A stretch of 64,000 bases of DNA from Alphaproteobacteria bacterium. Lineage in GTDB: Bacteria; Pseudomonadota; Alphaproteobacteria; Rhodobacterales; Rhodobacteraceae. The position numbers and the translations under genes were made by a program. The DNA lies in assembly GCA_030425145.1 (NCBI GenBank), contig JAUHVK010000015.1:46881-110880 (forward strand), written 5' to 3'. Each line of letters opens with the position of its first letter. Within the stretch, counting starts at the first letter, position 1. Below, piece by piece: positions 24,235 to 32,537 of the stretch. The notes under the pieces are model-generated. The model saw nothing but the letters and a program-made list of their open reading frames with translations. It was not told where the DNA came from and searched no databases.

Positions 24235-25203
24235 ATGAGCCGTGGACGTCTGGCCAGCCGACCAATCCTTGTTCCCGCGAAGGGGGTTTTGGGCGCTCTG
24301 GTTCGCATGTGGAACAAGCAGACGCATCTGAACCTCGGGCTGATCGCGGCTGGAATCGCCTTTTATGGTCTGCTGTCCCTGTTTCCCGGCATCACCGCCG
24401 CCGTCGCATTTGCCGGTACGTTTCTTGAGCCCGAGATGCTGGTCGAGAACAGCGAAGCGATTGCCGACATGCTTCCGGACGCCGCGCAGGCCATTATTTT
24501 GGGGCAGTTGCGGGACGTGGCGAATGCGGACAGTTCTACGCTGAGCTTTGCCGCGCTGTTCAGCTTGGCGATCGCACTCTATTCCGCGTCCAAAGCCGTG
24601 GCGAATTTCATTTCCGGGCTGAACGTTATCTACGGAGAGCGTGAGACTCGAAATTTCTTTCTCGTCAAAGCCCTGACCATCGTTCTGACGGCTTTCGTGA
24701 TCTTCGGGTTGCTGATCGCCATCATTGTGGTTGCCGCCATTCCGGTGATTGCGGCCATCATCGGCGATTACGGGATCATTGATGATCTGGTGATGTTTCT
24801 GCGCTGGCCGTTCCTGTTCCTGATGGGGGCGTTTGGGATTGCGGTGCTCTACCGCCTTGGGCCCAACCGGCGCTCTGCCCGGTGGCGCTGGCTGACACCC
24901 GGAGCATTTGTAGCCTGTGCGCTTTGGGTTGCTGGCAGCTATGGATTCAGCCTCTACGTGCAGTCCTTCGGGTCGTATAACGAGACCTTTGGGGCATTGG
25001 GCGGGGTGATCATCCTACTGACCTGGCTCTGGTTGTCGGCCTTCATCGTGCTGCTGGGCGCGCTTCTCGACGCCGAGTTGGAGGCGTCGACAAAGCGCGA
25101 CAGAAAAGTTGGCACGGACGGCCCGAAGGATGAACATGGTGCGGCCAATACCGACAGGCTCGGAACGGCGCTGGGCGCTGAAATCACGGAACCGTCGCGC
25201 TGA
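24235..25203 (+). CDS. YihY/BrkB-family inner-membrane protein
   Basis: Membrane protein of 322 residues with about six helices. Landmarks are LNLGLIAAGIAFYGLLSLFPGITA near the N-terminus, the long FETFGALGG-like loop (SYNETFGALGGVIILLTWLWLSAFIVLLGALLDAE) and a polar C-terminal tail. The family was once mis-called ribonuclease BN; its function is unsettled. It is followed 39 nt later by a DUF4112 gene, probably in one transcript. Confidence 0.9.
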   Translation: MSRGRLASRPILVPAKGVLGALVRMWNKQTHLNLGLIAAGIAFYGLLSLFPGITAAVAFAGTFLEPEMLVENSEAIADMLPDAAQAIILGQLRDVANADSSTLSFAALFSLAIALYSASKAVANFISGLNVIYGERETRNFFLVKALTIVLTAFVIFGLLIAIIVVAAIPVIAAIIGDYGIIDDLVMFLRWPFLFLMGAFGIAVLYRLGPNRRSARWRWLTPGAFVACALWVAGSYGFSLYVQSFGSYNETFGALGGVIILLTWLWLSAFIVLLGALLDAELEASTKRDRKVGTDGPKDEHGAANTDRLGTALGAEITEPSR

Positions 25204-25215
25204 TTGAACGTTGAT

Positions 25216-25234
25216 CTCCTGAGTATTTCAGGAG
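25216..25234 (+). promoter_or_regulatory. RNA hairpin overlapping the DUF4112 ribosome-binding site
   Basis: CTCCTGA-N5-TCAGGAG forms a 7-bp stem whose 3' arm contains most of the AGGAGG Shine-Dalgarno (25230-25235) for ATG 25243. It could limit initiation unless opened by upstream translation or temperature. Confidence 0.5.
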
Positions 25235-25242
25235 GGATCATC

Positions 25243-25641
25243 ATGCTCCATTCAACACTACCTGCCGCCGACGCGGCGGATCGTCTTACACGTATCGAGC
25301 ATGTAGCACGGCTGCTGGACAGCAGGTTTCGTTTTCCCATCATCGGCGTTCGGGTCGGGTGGGACTCCATCCTCGGTCTGATCCCTGGAGTGGGTGATGC
25401 GATCACCACCATCCCGGCGGGTTGGATGATCTGGCATGGCTACCAGATGGGCGCGCGCAAGCGCACTCTTGCCAGAATGGGCCTGAACGCAGGCATCGAC
25501 CTCGTGTTGGGCGGTGTGCCGGTCATCGGTGATCTTTTCGACGTTGCCTTCAAATCCCACAAGAGAAACCTCTCGCTGCTGCAACGTGAAATGCAGCGCC
25601 GGGTTGTACACGCAAGCATTCAGGAGGTGGCACATGTCTGA
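25243..25641 (+). CDS. DUF4112-family protein
   Basis: Protein of 132 residues. The segment DSRFRFPIIGVRVGWDSILGLIPGVGDAITTIPAGWMIW with the later GGVPVIGDLFDVAFKSHKRN is diagnostic for DUF4112. It has two weakly hydrophobic, glycine/proline-rich stretches that may dip into the membrane. ATG 25243 has AGGAGGG upstream, although the site is within a predicted hairpin. Function unknown; context is stress response. Confidence 0.85.
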   Translation: MLHSTLPAADAADRLTRIEHVARLLDSRFRFPIIGVRVGWDSILGLIPGVGDAITTIPAGWMIWHGYQMGARKRTLARMGLNAGIDLVLGGVPVIGDLFDVAFKSHKRNLSLLQREMQRRVVHASIQEVAHV

Positions 25642-25696
25642 ACGTCACAGAACAGAAGACGAAAGTCGCGAAATGGAAAATAACTGAAATTTGTCG

Positions 25697-25721
25697 GGAA
25701 CCTTTTGTCTGTATGTTCGTT
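25697..25721 (+). promoter_or_regulatory. EcfG promoter, GGAAC-N16-CGTT
   Basis: GGAAC at 25697-25701, 16-nt spacer, CGTT at 25718-25721. Exact consensus, 28 bp before ATG 25749. Confidence 0.78.
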
Positions 25722-25748
25722 AACCCACTGAAAGAAGGAGATATTATT

Positions 25749-25991
25749 ATGAAGCTCGGAGCTATTCTTGCAGGTGTCGTATTTGTCGCTGCCGTGGCAT
25801 TCGGCGTCTATATGGTGGATATCGACCAGACCGAAGAAGGGTCGATGCCGACAGTGTCGATCGAAGGCGGCAATCTTCCGGAATTCGATGCCGAAGTCGG
25901 CGAAATCGAAGTGGGCGAGCGCGACGTCACCGTCACTGTGCCTACCGTCGACATCGAGTCCCCTGAAGAAGACGCAGTCGCGTCGAACTAA
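25749..25991 (+). CDS. Small acidic protein with N-terminal membrane helix
   Basis: Protein of 80 residues: one hydrophobic helix (LGAILAGVVFVAAVAFGVYMV) serving as anchor or uncleaved signal, then a strongly acidic, beta-rich periplasmic tail (repeated VGEIEVGERDVTVTVPTVDIE pattern). Family not recognised. AAGGAG precedes ATG 25749. It heads a two-gene unit with a CsbD gene, behind a consensus EcfG promoter. Confidence 0.7.
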   Translation: MKLGAILAGVVFVAAVAFGVYMVDIDQTEEGSMPTVSIEGGNLPEFDAEVGEIEVGERDVTVTVPTVDIESPEEDAVASN

Positions 25992-26011
25992 CCCACTGAA
26001 AGGAGACCGTC

Positions 26012-26209
26012 ATGGATCGTGACATGATCGAAGGCAAATGGACCGAAATCAAAGGTCAATTGCGCGAAGCCTATGGTGACTTGACCGACGATGATGTCGA
26101 AGAGGCCAAAGGTAACCGCGAACAGATGGAAGGCGTGCTTCAGCAGAAGCTGGGCAAGTCCAAAGACGAGGTACGCGAGACCGTCAATCGCATTCTCAAC
26201 AGCGTCTGA
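26012..26209 (+). CDS. CsbD-family stress protein
   Basis: Small hydrophilic helical protein of 65 residues. MDRDMIEGKWTEIKGQLREAYGDLTDDD is the unmistakable CsbD start (weight on EGKWTEIKGQ). CsbD proteins are abundant under general stress in many bacteria; the molecular role is unknown. AAGGAGA lies upstream. It shares a transcript with the 80-residue gene and ends in an intrinsic terminator. Confidence 0.92.
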   Translation: MDRDMIEGKWTEIKGQLREAYGDLTDDDVEEAKGNREQMEGVLQQKLGKSKDEVRETVNRILNSV

Positions 26210-26233
26210 ATGGACCAGATCGTAAATGAAAAG

Positions 26234-26264
26234 CGCGCGGCCGGTTATCCGGTCGCGCGTTTTT
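26234..26264. terminator. Bidirectional intrinsic terminator
   Basis: CGCGCGGCCGG and CCGGTCGCGCG pair around a TTAT loop with one G-T mismatch, followed by TTTTT. GAAAA on the other side offers a minus-strand T-run for the convergent enolase-superfamily gene. Confidence 0.85.
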
Positions 26265-26304
26265 GCGTTTCGCAGGGCAAGGGGCGAAAACCCGCGCCGT
26301 TCGG

Positions 26305-27405
26305 TCAGATTTCGCTGGTCTGATAGCTGGACCGCGCCAGCCATTCAGGATCGATTTCAACACCCCAGCCTGGCGCATCGGTGACGCGGGCGTGGCCGTC
26401 TTCAATTGTGTATGGCGACTCCACAAACAAGTCGTACTGCCACGGGTAGTAATCCGGGCCTTCGATGGAGAACTCGAGATATTTGCCCGCATTGGGGATC
26501 GCCCGCAGCAGGTGCATGGTGAAAAGTGTCACCATCGACCAGTTGGCGCAATGGGGGGTGACCGGCAATCCCGCAGCTTCAGCCATGCGCACAACGCGCA
26601 GCGTGCGGCAGATACCACCAAGATAGAGGATATCCGGCTGGGCGATATCCACCGCGCGCATGTCGATCATGCGCTTCCAAGTCGGCAAGTCGCAATCCTG
26701 TTCGCCACCTGTCACGTCAATCAGCAGCGCATCGGTGACGCGTTTGGTCTGTTCGAGTTCCCAATAAGGGCAGGGCTCCTCGAAATGGCTGAAGCCATGG
26801 TCCTGAAGCAAGCGACCCACTTCGATGGCGCGGTCCGGTGAATAACAGCTGTTGGCGTCGATCAGCAGCGCCACGTCTGGCCCCAGTTCCCGGCGCATGG
26901 TCGGGATGATCTCTTCGGTCCGGCCCGGCCATTCGTCCTGATTGCGCCCGACCTCCGCCCCGGCGCGGACCTTGAACGCGTCAAACCCTTGGGTGTCGCG
27001 CAGATGTTTGAGCCGCGCCGCCTCGTCCGCCGGGGTAATGTCGCGCTTCATCGACGACGCATAAGCGCGGATCGTACCCGGTGTGCCGCCCAGCAGTTCG
27101 ACCACCGGTTTGCCCTGCTGCTTGCCGCGCCAGTCCCAGATCGCGGTGTCCAGCCCCGCCATCGCGCGGCGCAGATAAGAGCCGGGGAATTTGTGTTCGC
27201 GTTCGGTCACAATATCCAGCAGATCGTCCAGATCGGTGGTGTCCTTGCCCAGCGTCCAAGGTGCCACCTGCCGGTGCAGAACCTGACAGGTGATGTCCGA
27301 GTTGTAGGTTGAAACCTGACCCCATCCCTGCGTTCCGTCCTCGCCCGTGACACGTACAAAGCCCACGTCCGGCGTGGTGAAGGTCTCGATGGATTTCAGC
27401 TTCAT
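26305..27405 (-). CDS. Mandelate racemase/muconate-lactonizing (enolase superfamily) enzyme
   Basis: TIM-barrel enzyme of 366 residues. Catalytic landmarks of the mandelate racemase branch are visible: KVRAG (base on strand 2), metal ligands in LIDANS, HFEEPCP and TGGEQD, and an Asp-His dyad in DIAQPDI and TPHCAN. It should abstract an alpha-proton from a sugar acid or similar carboxylate, as a dehydratase or racemase. It lies 11 bp downstream of a GMC oxidoreductase gene in the same direction, suggesting joint catabolism. The substrate cannot be named. Confidence 0.82.
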   Translation of the reverse strand: MKLKSIETFTTPDVGFVRVTGEDGTQGWGQVSTYNSDITCQVLHRQVAPWTLGKDTTDLDDLLDIVTEREHKFPGSYLRRAMAGLDTAIWDWRGKQQGKPVVELLGGTPGTIRAYASSMKRDITPADEAARLKHLRDTQGFDAFKVRAGAEVGRNQDEWPGRTEEIIPTMRRELGPDVALLIDANSCYSPDRAIEVGRLLQDHGFSHFEEPCPYWELEQTKRVTDALLIDVTGGEQDCDLPTWKRMIDMRAVDIAQPDILYLGGICRTLRVVRMAEAAGLPVTPHCANWSMVTLFTMHLLRAIPNAGKYLEFSIEGPDYYPWQYDLFVESPYTIEDGHARVTDAPGWGVEIDPEWLARSSYQTSEI

Positions 27406-27416
27406 GGCATGTCCTT

Positions 27417-29033
27417 TCAGGCAAGCGCGTCTTGCAGGATGAGGTCCGAGGCTTTTTCGCCAACCATGATGGCGGGCGCGTTGGTGTTGCCTGTGGGGAT
27501 GGATGGGAAGATCGACGCGTCAGCCACCCGCAGTCCTTCGACGCCGCGCACTCGCAGGCGGGGGTCCACAACCGAAGTCGCCGGATCGCTGCCCATGCGG
27601 CAGGTCGAGCATTGGTGGAACACGGTCCAGGCGGTCTTGCGGATATAAGCCTCAATCGCGGCGTCATCATCAACCTGCGCACCTGGCAGCAACTCGCTTT
27701 CGATGACAGCGCTCATGGCTTGAGTTCCCGCAATCCGACGCATCAGTTTGGTCCCGGCCAGCATCAGGGCACGGTCATACTCGGTGGATAGGTAGTTCGG
27801 GTGCATTTCGGGCGCTGTAAACGGATCGGGTGAGCGGATTTGCAGATGCCCGACACTGGTTGGTTTGCACGGGTTGAACCCGATCAGTAGGCCGGGGAAT
27901 GGATCGGGGCTCATCAACGGCCGCACGCCGACAGGGGCGCGGGTATAGCTGACCGGTGAGAAGTAAAGTTGCAGGTCGGGGGCGGAGGAGTCCTCCAGCA
28001 CGCGGATGAACCCGCCGCCCTGATTGAGGCTCAGCGACAGTGGCCCCTTACGATTCAGCGCGTATTGCAGCGCGACCTTCATCTTGCCCAACAGGGGGCG
28101 CAGTTCCTGATTGAGGCTCGCGACCTTCGACACATAGAGGTTGTCGCTGCCCAGATGGTCCTGAAGGTTCCGGCCCACCTGTGAGGCGTCCAGAAGAACG
28201 TCGATGCCGTGGTCCTGCAACACCTGTCCCGGCCCGATGCCCGAGAGTTGCAACAGTTGCGGAGAGTTGATCGCGCCGCCAGACAGGATCACCTCGCTCT
28301 TGGCGCGGGCGGTCTTGATCTGACCTTTATGAAGGTATTCGACGCCGATAGCGCGCTTGCCGTCGAAGAGAACGCGGGTCGCATGCGCCCGTGTGCGGAT
28401 CTTGAGGTTTGGCCGTTTGCGTGCGGGATCAAGGTAACAGCGTGCGGAGGAAGCGCGGAACCCGTTGCGCGTGGTGATCTGGTAGGTCGCTGCGCCTTCC
28501 ATTTCGGGGCCGTTGTAATCCGCGTTTGTCGGAAACCCGGCTTGCGTTGCGGCTTCAAGATAGACGCGCGTGAGGGGGTGCACTTCCGGCAGCACGTCAT
28601 GCACCGCCAGCGGACCATCTGTGCCCCGCGCCGCGCTTGGTGCGCCGTCCCAGTTTTCCATCCGTCGGAACAGCGGTTCCACATCGCTCCAGCCCCAGCC
28701 GGGGGCGACAGCGTTCCATTCGGCGTAATCGTTGCGATGGCCCCGCACATAGACCATCGCGTTGATCGACGAAGACCCACCAAGCACCTTGCCGCGCGGC
28801 CAGTAGATCGGGCGATTGTCCAGGTTTGGGTCCGGCTCTGTGATGTATTTCCAATTGACCTTGGCGTCGTAGAAAATCTTGCCGTAGCCGATCGGAACCT
28901 GAACCCAAGGTGTCTTGTCCGACCCGCCAGCTTCGAGAAGGAGCACGGTGTATTTGCCTGATGCAGTCAGACGATTGGCCAGCACAGACCCGGCGGACCC
29001 TGCTCCGACGATCACGAAATCAAATGCGTCCAA
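27417..29033 (-). CDS. GMC-family FAD oxidoreductase (choline-dehydrogenase-like)
   Basis: Flavoenzyme of 538 residues. The FAD-binding motif VIVGAGSAGSVLANRL is at the N-terminus, GMC signature 1 around RGKVLGGSSSINAMVYVRG, signature 2 GGAINSPQLLQLSGIGP and the active-site end STCRMGSDP plus VADASIFPSIPTGNTNAPA. These enzymes oxidise primary alcohols to aldehydes; an aldehyde dehydrogenase is encoded in the divergent operon. The start is TTG 29033, supported by GGAGGA 6 nt upstream. No betaine genes are adjacent, so choline as substrate is unproven. Confidence 0.9.
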   Translation of the reverse strand: MDAFDFVIVGAGSAGSVLANRLTASGKYTVLLLEAGGSDKTPWVQVPIGYGKIFYDAKVNWKYITEPDPNLDNRPIYWPRGKVLGGSSSINAMVYVRGHRNDYAEWNAVAPGWGWSDVEPLFRRMENWDGAPSAARGTDGPLAVHDVLPEVHPLTRVYLEAATQAGFPTNADYNGPEMEGAATYQITTRNGFRASSARCYLDPARKRPNLKIRTRAHATRVLFDGKRAIGVEYLHKGQIKTARAKSEVILSGGAINSPQLLQLSGIGPGQVLQDHGIDVLLDASQVGRNLQDHLGSDNLYVSKVASLNQELRPLLGKMKVALQYALNRKGPLSLSLNQGGGFIRVLEDSSAPDLQLYFSPVSYTRAPVGVRPLMSPDPFPGLLIGFNPCKPTSVGHLQIRSPDPFTAPEMHPNYLSTEYDRALMLAGTKLMRRIAGTQAMSAVIESELLPGAQVDDDAAIEAYIRKTAWTVFHQCSTCRMGSDPATSVVDPRLRVRGVEGLRVADASIFPSIPTGNTNAPAIMVGEKASDLILQDALA

Positions 29034-29153
29034 GCCAGTCCTCCGATGGTCGCGTGTCGAGATCTTGAAACGATCTCGGGCGTCGCCTGATCGTCAATTG
29101 CAAAGCGTTAGATGGATCATTCCTGTCGTGCAACCCATCGGAACTTGGACGGA

Positions 29154-29996
29154 TCATTTCTCCAACTGCTCTAGGAACCACGACCGGAACTGCGAGGCCG
29201 CCGCGCTGGGTTCGGGCACGGACAGGAAATAGCCTTCCTGGCTTGGGATGGAGGCCGAATGCGCCCGTTCGACCACGCCTGTGCGGATCGCGTGCCCTGC
29301 GAGCACCGCGCTTACAAGCGCAACGCCATTGCCATGCGCCGCCAGTTGCAGCGCCATGCCGTAGGTGTCTACAAAGAGTGAAGGGTGCCGTTGGCCGCCC
29401 ACCTTGTCCGACCAAGCACGCCATCCGCTTGACGTACCAACCGTTTCGATCAGTGGCAGTGTGTCGAGCGTGCCTGCAAGAGCAGGGGATTTCAGGGCGA
29501 TCAGGTTGTTCGGCTGTAGCGGTTCGGCATTTCGCCCGGCCTGTTTTGAGGACCCGAACCGGATTTCGACATCGGCGCGGGCCGAGTGAAAATCGTCTGG
29601 CCAGATTGCGCTGAGCAGGCGCAACCGGATGTTCGGGTGGCGGGCGGTGAAATCAGGCAGGCGCGGGGCGATGACCCATTGCGCAACACTCACCGAGGTG
29701 GCGACCGTCAGCAGGTTTTCGACCGGCCCGGCCTCGAACCGGCTTGCCGCGCCGGCCAGCGCGTCGAGCGCCGTGCTGATCTCGGGCAGGAGTCGCCGTC
29801 CGTCATCGGTGAGCATCAGACCCCGTGCTTGCCGCACAAAGAGCGGTACCCGCAGGCGCAGTTCCAGCGATTTCACCTGCTGACTGACGGCCGATTGGGT
29901 CAGGCCGATTTCCTCGGCGGCGGCGGTAAAGCTCAAATGCCGGGCCGCAGCCTCGAACGAGCGGAACCATGTAAGCGGTGGGAGGGATTTTGCCAT
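29154..29996 (-). CDS. LysR-family regulator (GcvA-like)
   Basis: Regulator of 280 residues. The helix-turn-helix region is SFTAAAEEIGLTQSAVSQQVKSLE, residues about 22-45, with the lead LPPLTWFRSFEAAARH typical of the GcvA/AmpR subgroup, and an effector domain behind it. It sits between the GMC/enolase genes (same strand) and the divergent DUF1185-hydrolase-monooxygenase-dehydrogenase operon, so it probably controls one or both. Effector unknown. Confidence 0.88.
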   Translation of the reverse strand: MAKSLPPLTWFRSFEAAARHLSFTAAAEEIGLTQSAVSQQVKSLELRLRVPLFVRQARGLMLTDDGRRLLPEISTALDALAGAASRFEAGPVENLLTVATSVSVAQWVIAPRLPDFTARHPNIRLRLLSAIWPDDFHSARADVEIRFGSSKQAGRNAEPLQPNNLIALKSPALAGTLDTLPLIETVGTSSGWRAWSDKVGGQRHPSLFVDTYGMALQLAAHGNGVALVSAVLAGHAIRTGVVERAHSASIPSQEGYFLSVPEPSAAASQFRSWFLEQLEK

Positions 29997-30102
29997 TGGT
30001 CAAGCCAGCCATTACTCTTGCTAATACCTAGCCCTGCAATTCATTCGTTTGTCAAAGAAATTGCCGGTTCCTAGTGTCTCCGACAGCGAACAGGAGCCCG
30101 AC

Positions 30103-30702
30103 ATGACACCAGAGATCCGCAAAATCGTGACCTATGACGAAGAGGTCCTGATCGAGGGATTTCGTGCCGCCGAAACACCTTGGCGTATGTTCGCTGTGGC
30201 TGCAGTAGTGCGGAACCCATGGGCGGGGCGTTTCGTCGAAGACCTAACCCCCGAGATCCGCGCTTATGGGCCGGTTCTGGGCGAGATGCTCACCGAGCGG
30301 ATGCTGCGGCTGGCGGGGGGCGGTGACGCGATTGAGGCCTATGGCAAGGCGGCGGTGGTCGGTCTTGATGGCGAGGTCGAACACGCTTCGGGCCTGATCC
30401 ACACACTGCGGTTCGGCAACCACTTCAGGCAGGCGGTCGGTGCCAAGTCTTACCTCGCCTTCACCAACACACGCGGCCCCGCGAATGCGCCGATCATGGT
30501 GCCGCTGATGGACAAGAACGATGCGGGGCGGCGGTCGCATTACCTGACCATCCAGTTCGCTATTCCTGATGCGCCACGCGCGGATGAGATTGTCGTCGTT
30601 CTGGGTGCGGCGACGTCGGGCCGTCCGCATCACCGGATCGGCGACCGTTATCAGGATCTCAAGGATTTGGGCCATGACCTGGACAACCCGGCCGCGGTCT
30701 GA
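30103..30702 (+). CDS. DUF1185 ('amino acid synthesis') family protein
   Basis: Protein of 199 residues starting MTPEIRKIVTYDEEVLIEGF, with MVPLMDKNDAGRRSHYLTIQFAIPDAPRADEIVVVLGAA near the end, the pattern of DUF1185. The family is annotated as 'amino acid synthesis' by weak tradition; the activity is not known. ATG 30103 after CAGGAG is preferred to the track start. First gene of a four-gene operon, divergent from the LysR gene. Confidence 0.8.
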   Translation: MTPEIRKIVTYDEEVLIEGFRAAETPWRMFAVAAVVRNPWAGRFVEDLTPEIRAYGPVLGEMLTERMLRLAGGGDAIEAYGKAAVVGLDGEVEHASGLIHTLRFGNHFRQAVGAKSYLAFTNTRGPANAPIMVPLMDKNDAGRRSHYLTIQFAIPDAPRADEIVVVLGAATSGRPHHRIGDRYQDLKDLGHDLDNPAAV

Positions 30703-31453
30703 GCGGGCTGGCCTTGCCGCGATTGAGGCGGGGGCCGGTGCACAGATTGTGCTGTTGCACGGCGTCGGCCTGCGATCCGAGGCGTGGAACCGGCAGATCG
30801 ACGCTTTGGCGGAGCGGTACCATGTGACCGCGCTGGACATGCCGGGGCATGGCGACAGCGCAGTGCGTAGGGGAATGGAGTGTGTTGCCGATTACGCCGA
30901 TGCTGTGCTGGACGCTATCGATGGCCCCGCGATGGTGGTTGGGCATTCGATGGGGGCGATGATCGCGCTGGAGCTCGCAGTGCGCGCACCGGATCGGCTG
31001 CGAGGCGTCGTTGCACTGAATGCGATTTTCGAGCGGAGCCCCGAGGCTTCGGCTGCTGTGCAGGCGCGGGCGGCGGAATTGGATGGCATAAGCGTTGCGG
31101 AGCCTACGGGGGCTTTGGATCGCTGGTTCGGCGACGCGGCCACGAACGAACGGACGGCCTGCCATGAATGGCTCTGTTCCGTGACACCCGCAGGCTACAA
31201 GGCAGCCTACACCGCCTTTGCCCATACCACCGGACCGCGCCGCGAGGACTTGGCGGGTCTGTTCTGCTCTGCGCTTTTCATGACTGGCGCGCTGGAACCG
31301 AACTCGACCCCAGCAATGTCTGAGGCGATGGCCAAACTTGCGCCGAAAGGCCGCGCGATCATCGTGCCTGATGCAGCGCACATGATGCCCATGACCCATG
31401 CCGAGGTGGTCAACGCGGCGATCTTGGACTTTGCCGCCGAGGTGCTGGCTTGA
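30674..31453 (+). CDS. Alpha/beta hydrolase
   Basis: Cytosolic hydrolase of 259 residues: oxyanion region LLHGVGLRSEAW, nucleophile elbow GHSMGA (Ser), acid likely in FMTGALEPNS and histidine in PDAAHMMPM. The fold matches lactonases, enol-lactone hydrolases and esterases. It overlaps the DUF1185 gene by 29 nt and precedes a flavin monooxygenase, so hydrolysis of an ester or lactone intermediate is a reasonable inference. Confidence 0.83.
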   Translation: MTWTTRPRSERAGLAAIEAGAGAQIVLLHGVGLRSEAWNRQIDALAERYHVTALDMPGHGDSAVRRGMECVADYADAVLDAIDGPAMVVGHSMGAMIALELAVRAPDRLRGVVALNAIFERSPEASAAVQARAAELDGISVAEPTGALDRWFGDAATNERTACHEWLCSVTPAGYKAAYTAFAHTTGPRREDLAGLFCSALFMTGALEPNSTPAMSEAMAKLAPKGRAIIVPDAAHMMPMTHAEVVNAAILDFAAEVLA

Positions 31454-31494
31454 CCCCGATTGATATCACTCTCTTCTTGGAAAGGACCTGAGAC

Positions 31495-32529
31495 ATGGAT
31501 TTCTCGCTTTTCGTGCACATGGAACGTCTGACACCGGACCAGCCGCATGACCAGTTGAACGAGGAGTTCATCGCGCTGTGCAAGATGGCGGATGAGGCCG
31601 GGATGCGAGCGGTCTGGACCGGCGAACACCACGGGATGGAGTTCACCATTGCGCCGAACCCTCTGATGTCCTTGGTGAATATCGCCCATCATACAAAAAA
31701 CGTGCGGCTGGGAACCGGCACCGTGATCGCGCCGTTCTGGCATCCGATCAAGCTTGCCGGCGAGGCCGCGTCGGCGGACCTGCTGACCGGCGGGCGGATC
31801 GAGCTGGGGATCGCGCGGGGGGCCTACGCATACGAATATGAACGCCTGAGGCCCGGCATGGACGCGTGGGAAGCGGGACAGCGGATGCGGGAGATCACGC
31901 CGCTCCTTCGCAAGCTCTGGGCGGGGGATTGCGCGCATGAGGGCGAGTACTTCCAGTTCCCGGCAACCACCTCGGCCCCGAAACCAGTGCAGCCCGATGG
32001 CCCGCCGATCTGGATCGCTGCACGTGATCCGAGCAGCCATGAGTTTGGCGTGCATAACGGGTTCAACATTCAGGTCACGCCTCTCTGGATGGGGATGGAA
32101 GAGATCGAAACCCTGATGGGCCGTTTCAACGCTGCCTGTGCCAGTTACGATGGCCCGCGCCCGAAGATCATGTTGTTACACCACACCTATGTCGGTGCGG
32201 ACGAGGCGGACGTGGCGGTTGCGGCCAAGGAATTGTCGCGCTTTTATTGCTATTTCGGGGCATGGTTCCAGAACAAGCGCCCAGTGAGCCAAGGCTTGAT
32301 TGCGTCGCTGAGTGAGGAAGAGATGGCGGCCAACACAATGATGTCACCCGAGAACATGGCGCGCGACCTGACCATCGGCACAGCGGATCAGGTTATCGAT
32401 CAGATCAAGGCTTACGAGGATTTAGGTTATGATGAATACTCGTTCTGGATCGACAGCGGCATGAGTTTCGAACGCAAACGCGCGTCGCTTGCGCGCTTTA
32501 TCGACGACGTGATGCCGGCCTTTCAGTGA
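31495..32529 (+). CDS. LLM-class flavin-dependent monooxygenase
   Basis: Luciferase-like TIM-barrel oxygenase of 344 residues, which uses reduced flavin from a partner reductase. Family marks are the MRAVWTGEHHGMEF motif, VRLGTGTVIAPFWHPIKLAGEAASADLLTGGRIELGIARG (quoted in fragments elsewhere as the standard LLM block) and IWIAARDPSS. AAGGACC precedes ATG 31495. No flavin reductase is encoded nearby. Together with the aldehyde dehydrogenase this suggests oxidative cleavage of a cyclic or long-chain compound. Confidence 0.88.
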   Translation: MDFSLFVHMERLTPDQPHDQLNEEFIALCKMADEAGMRAVWTGEHHGMEFTIAPNPLMSLVNIAHHTKNVRLGTGTVIAPFWHPIKLAGEAASADLLTGGRIELGIARGAYAYEYERLRPGMDAWEAGQRMREITPLLRKLWAGDCAHEGEYFQFPATTSAPKPVQPDGPPIWIAARDPSSHEFGVHNGFNIQVTPLWMGMEEIETLMGRFNAACASYDGPRPKIMLLHHTYVGADEADVAVAAKELSRFYCYFGAWFQNKRPVSQGLIASLSEEEMAANTMMSPENMARDLTIGTADQVIDQIKAYEDLGYDEYSFWIDSGMSFERKRASLARFIDDVMPAFQ

Positions 32530-32537
32530 GGGATTCC

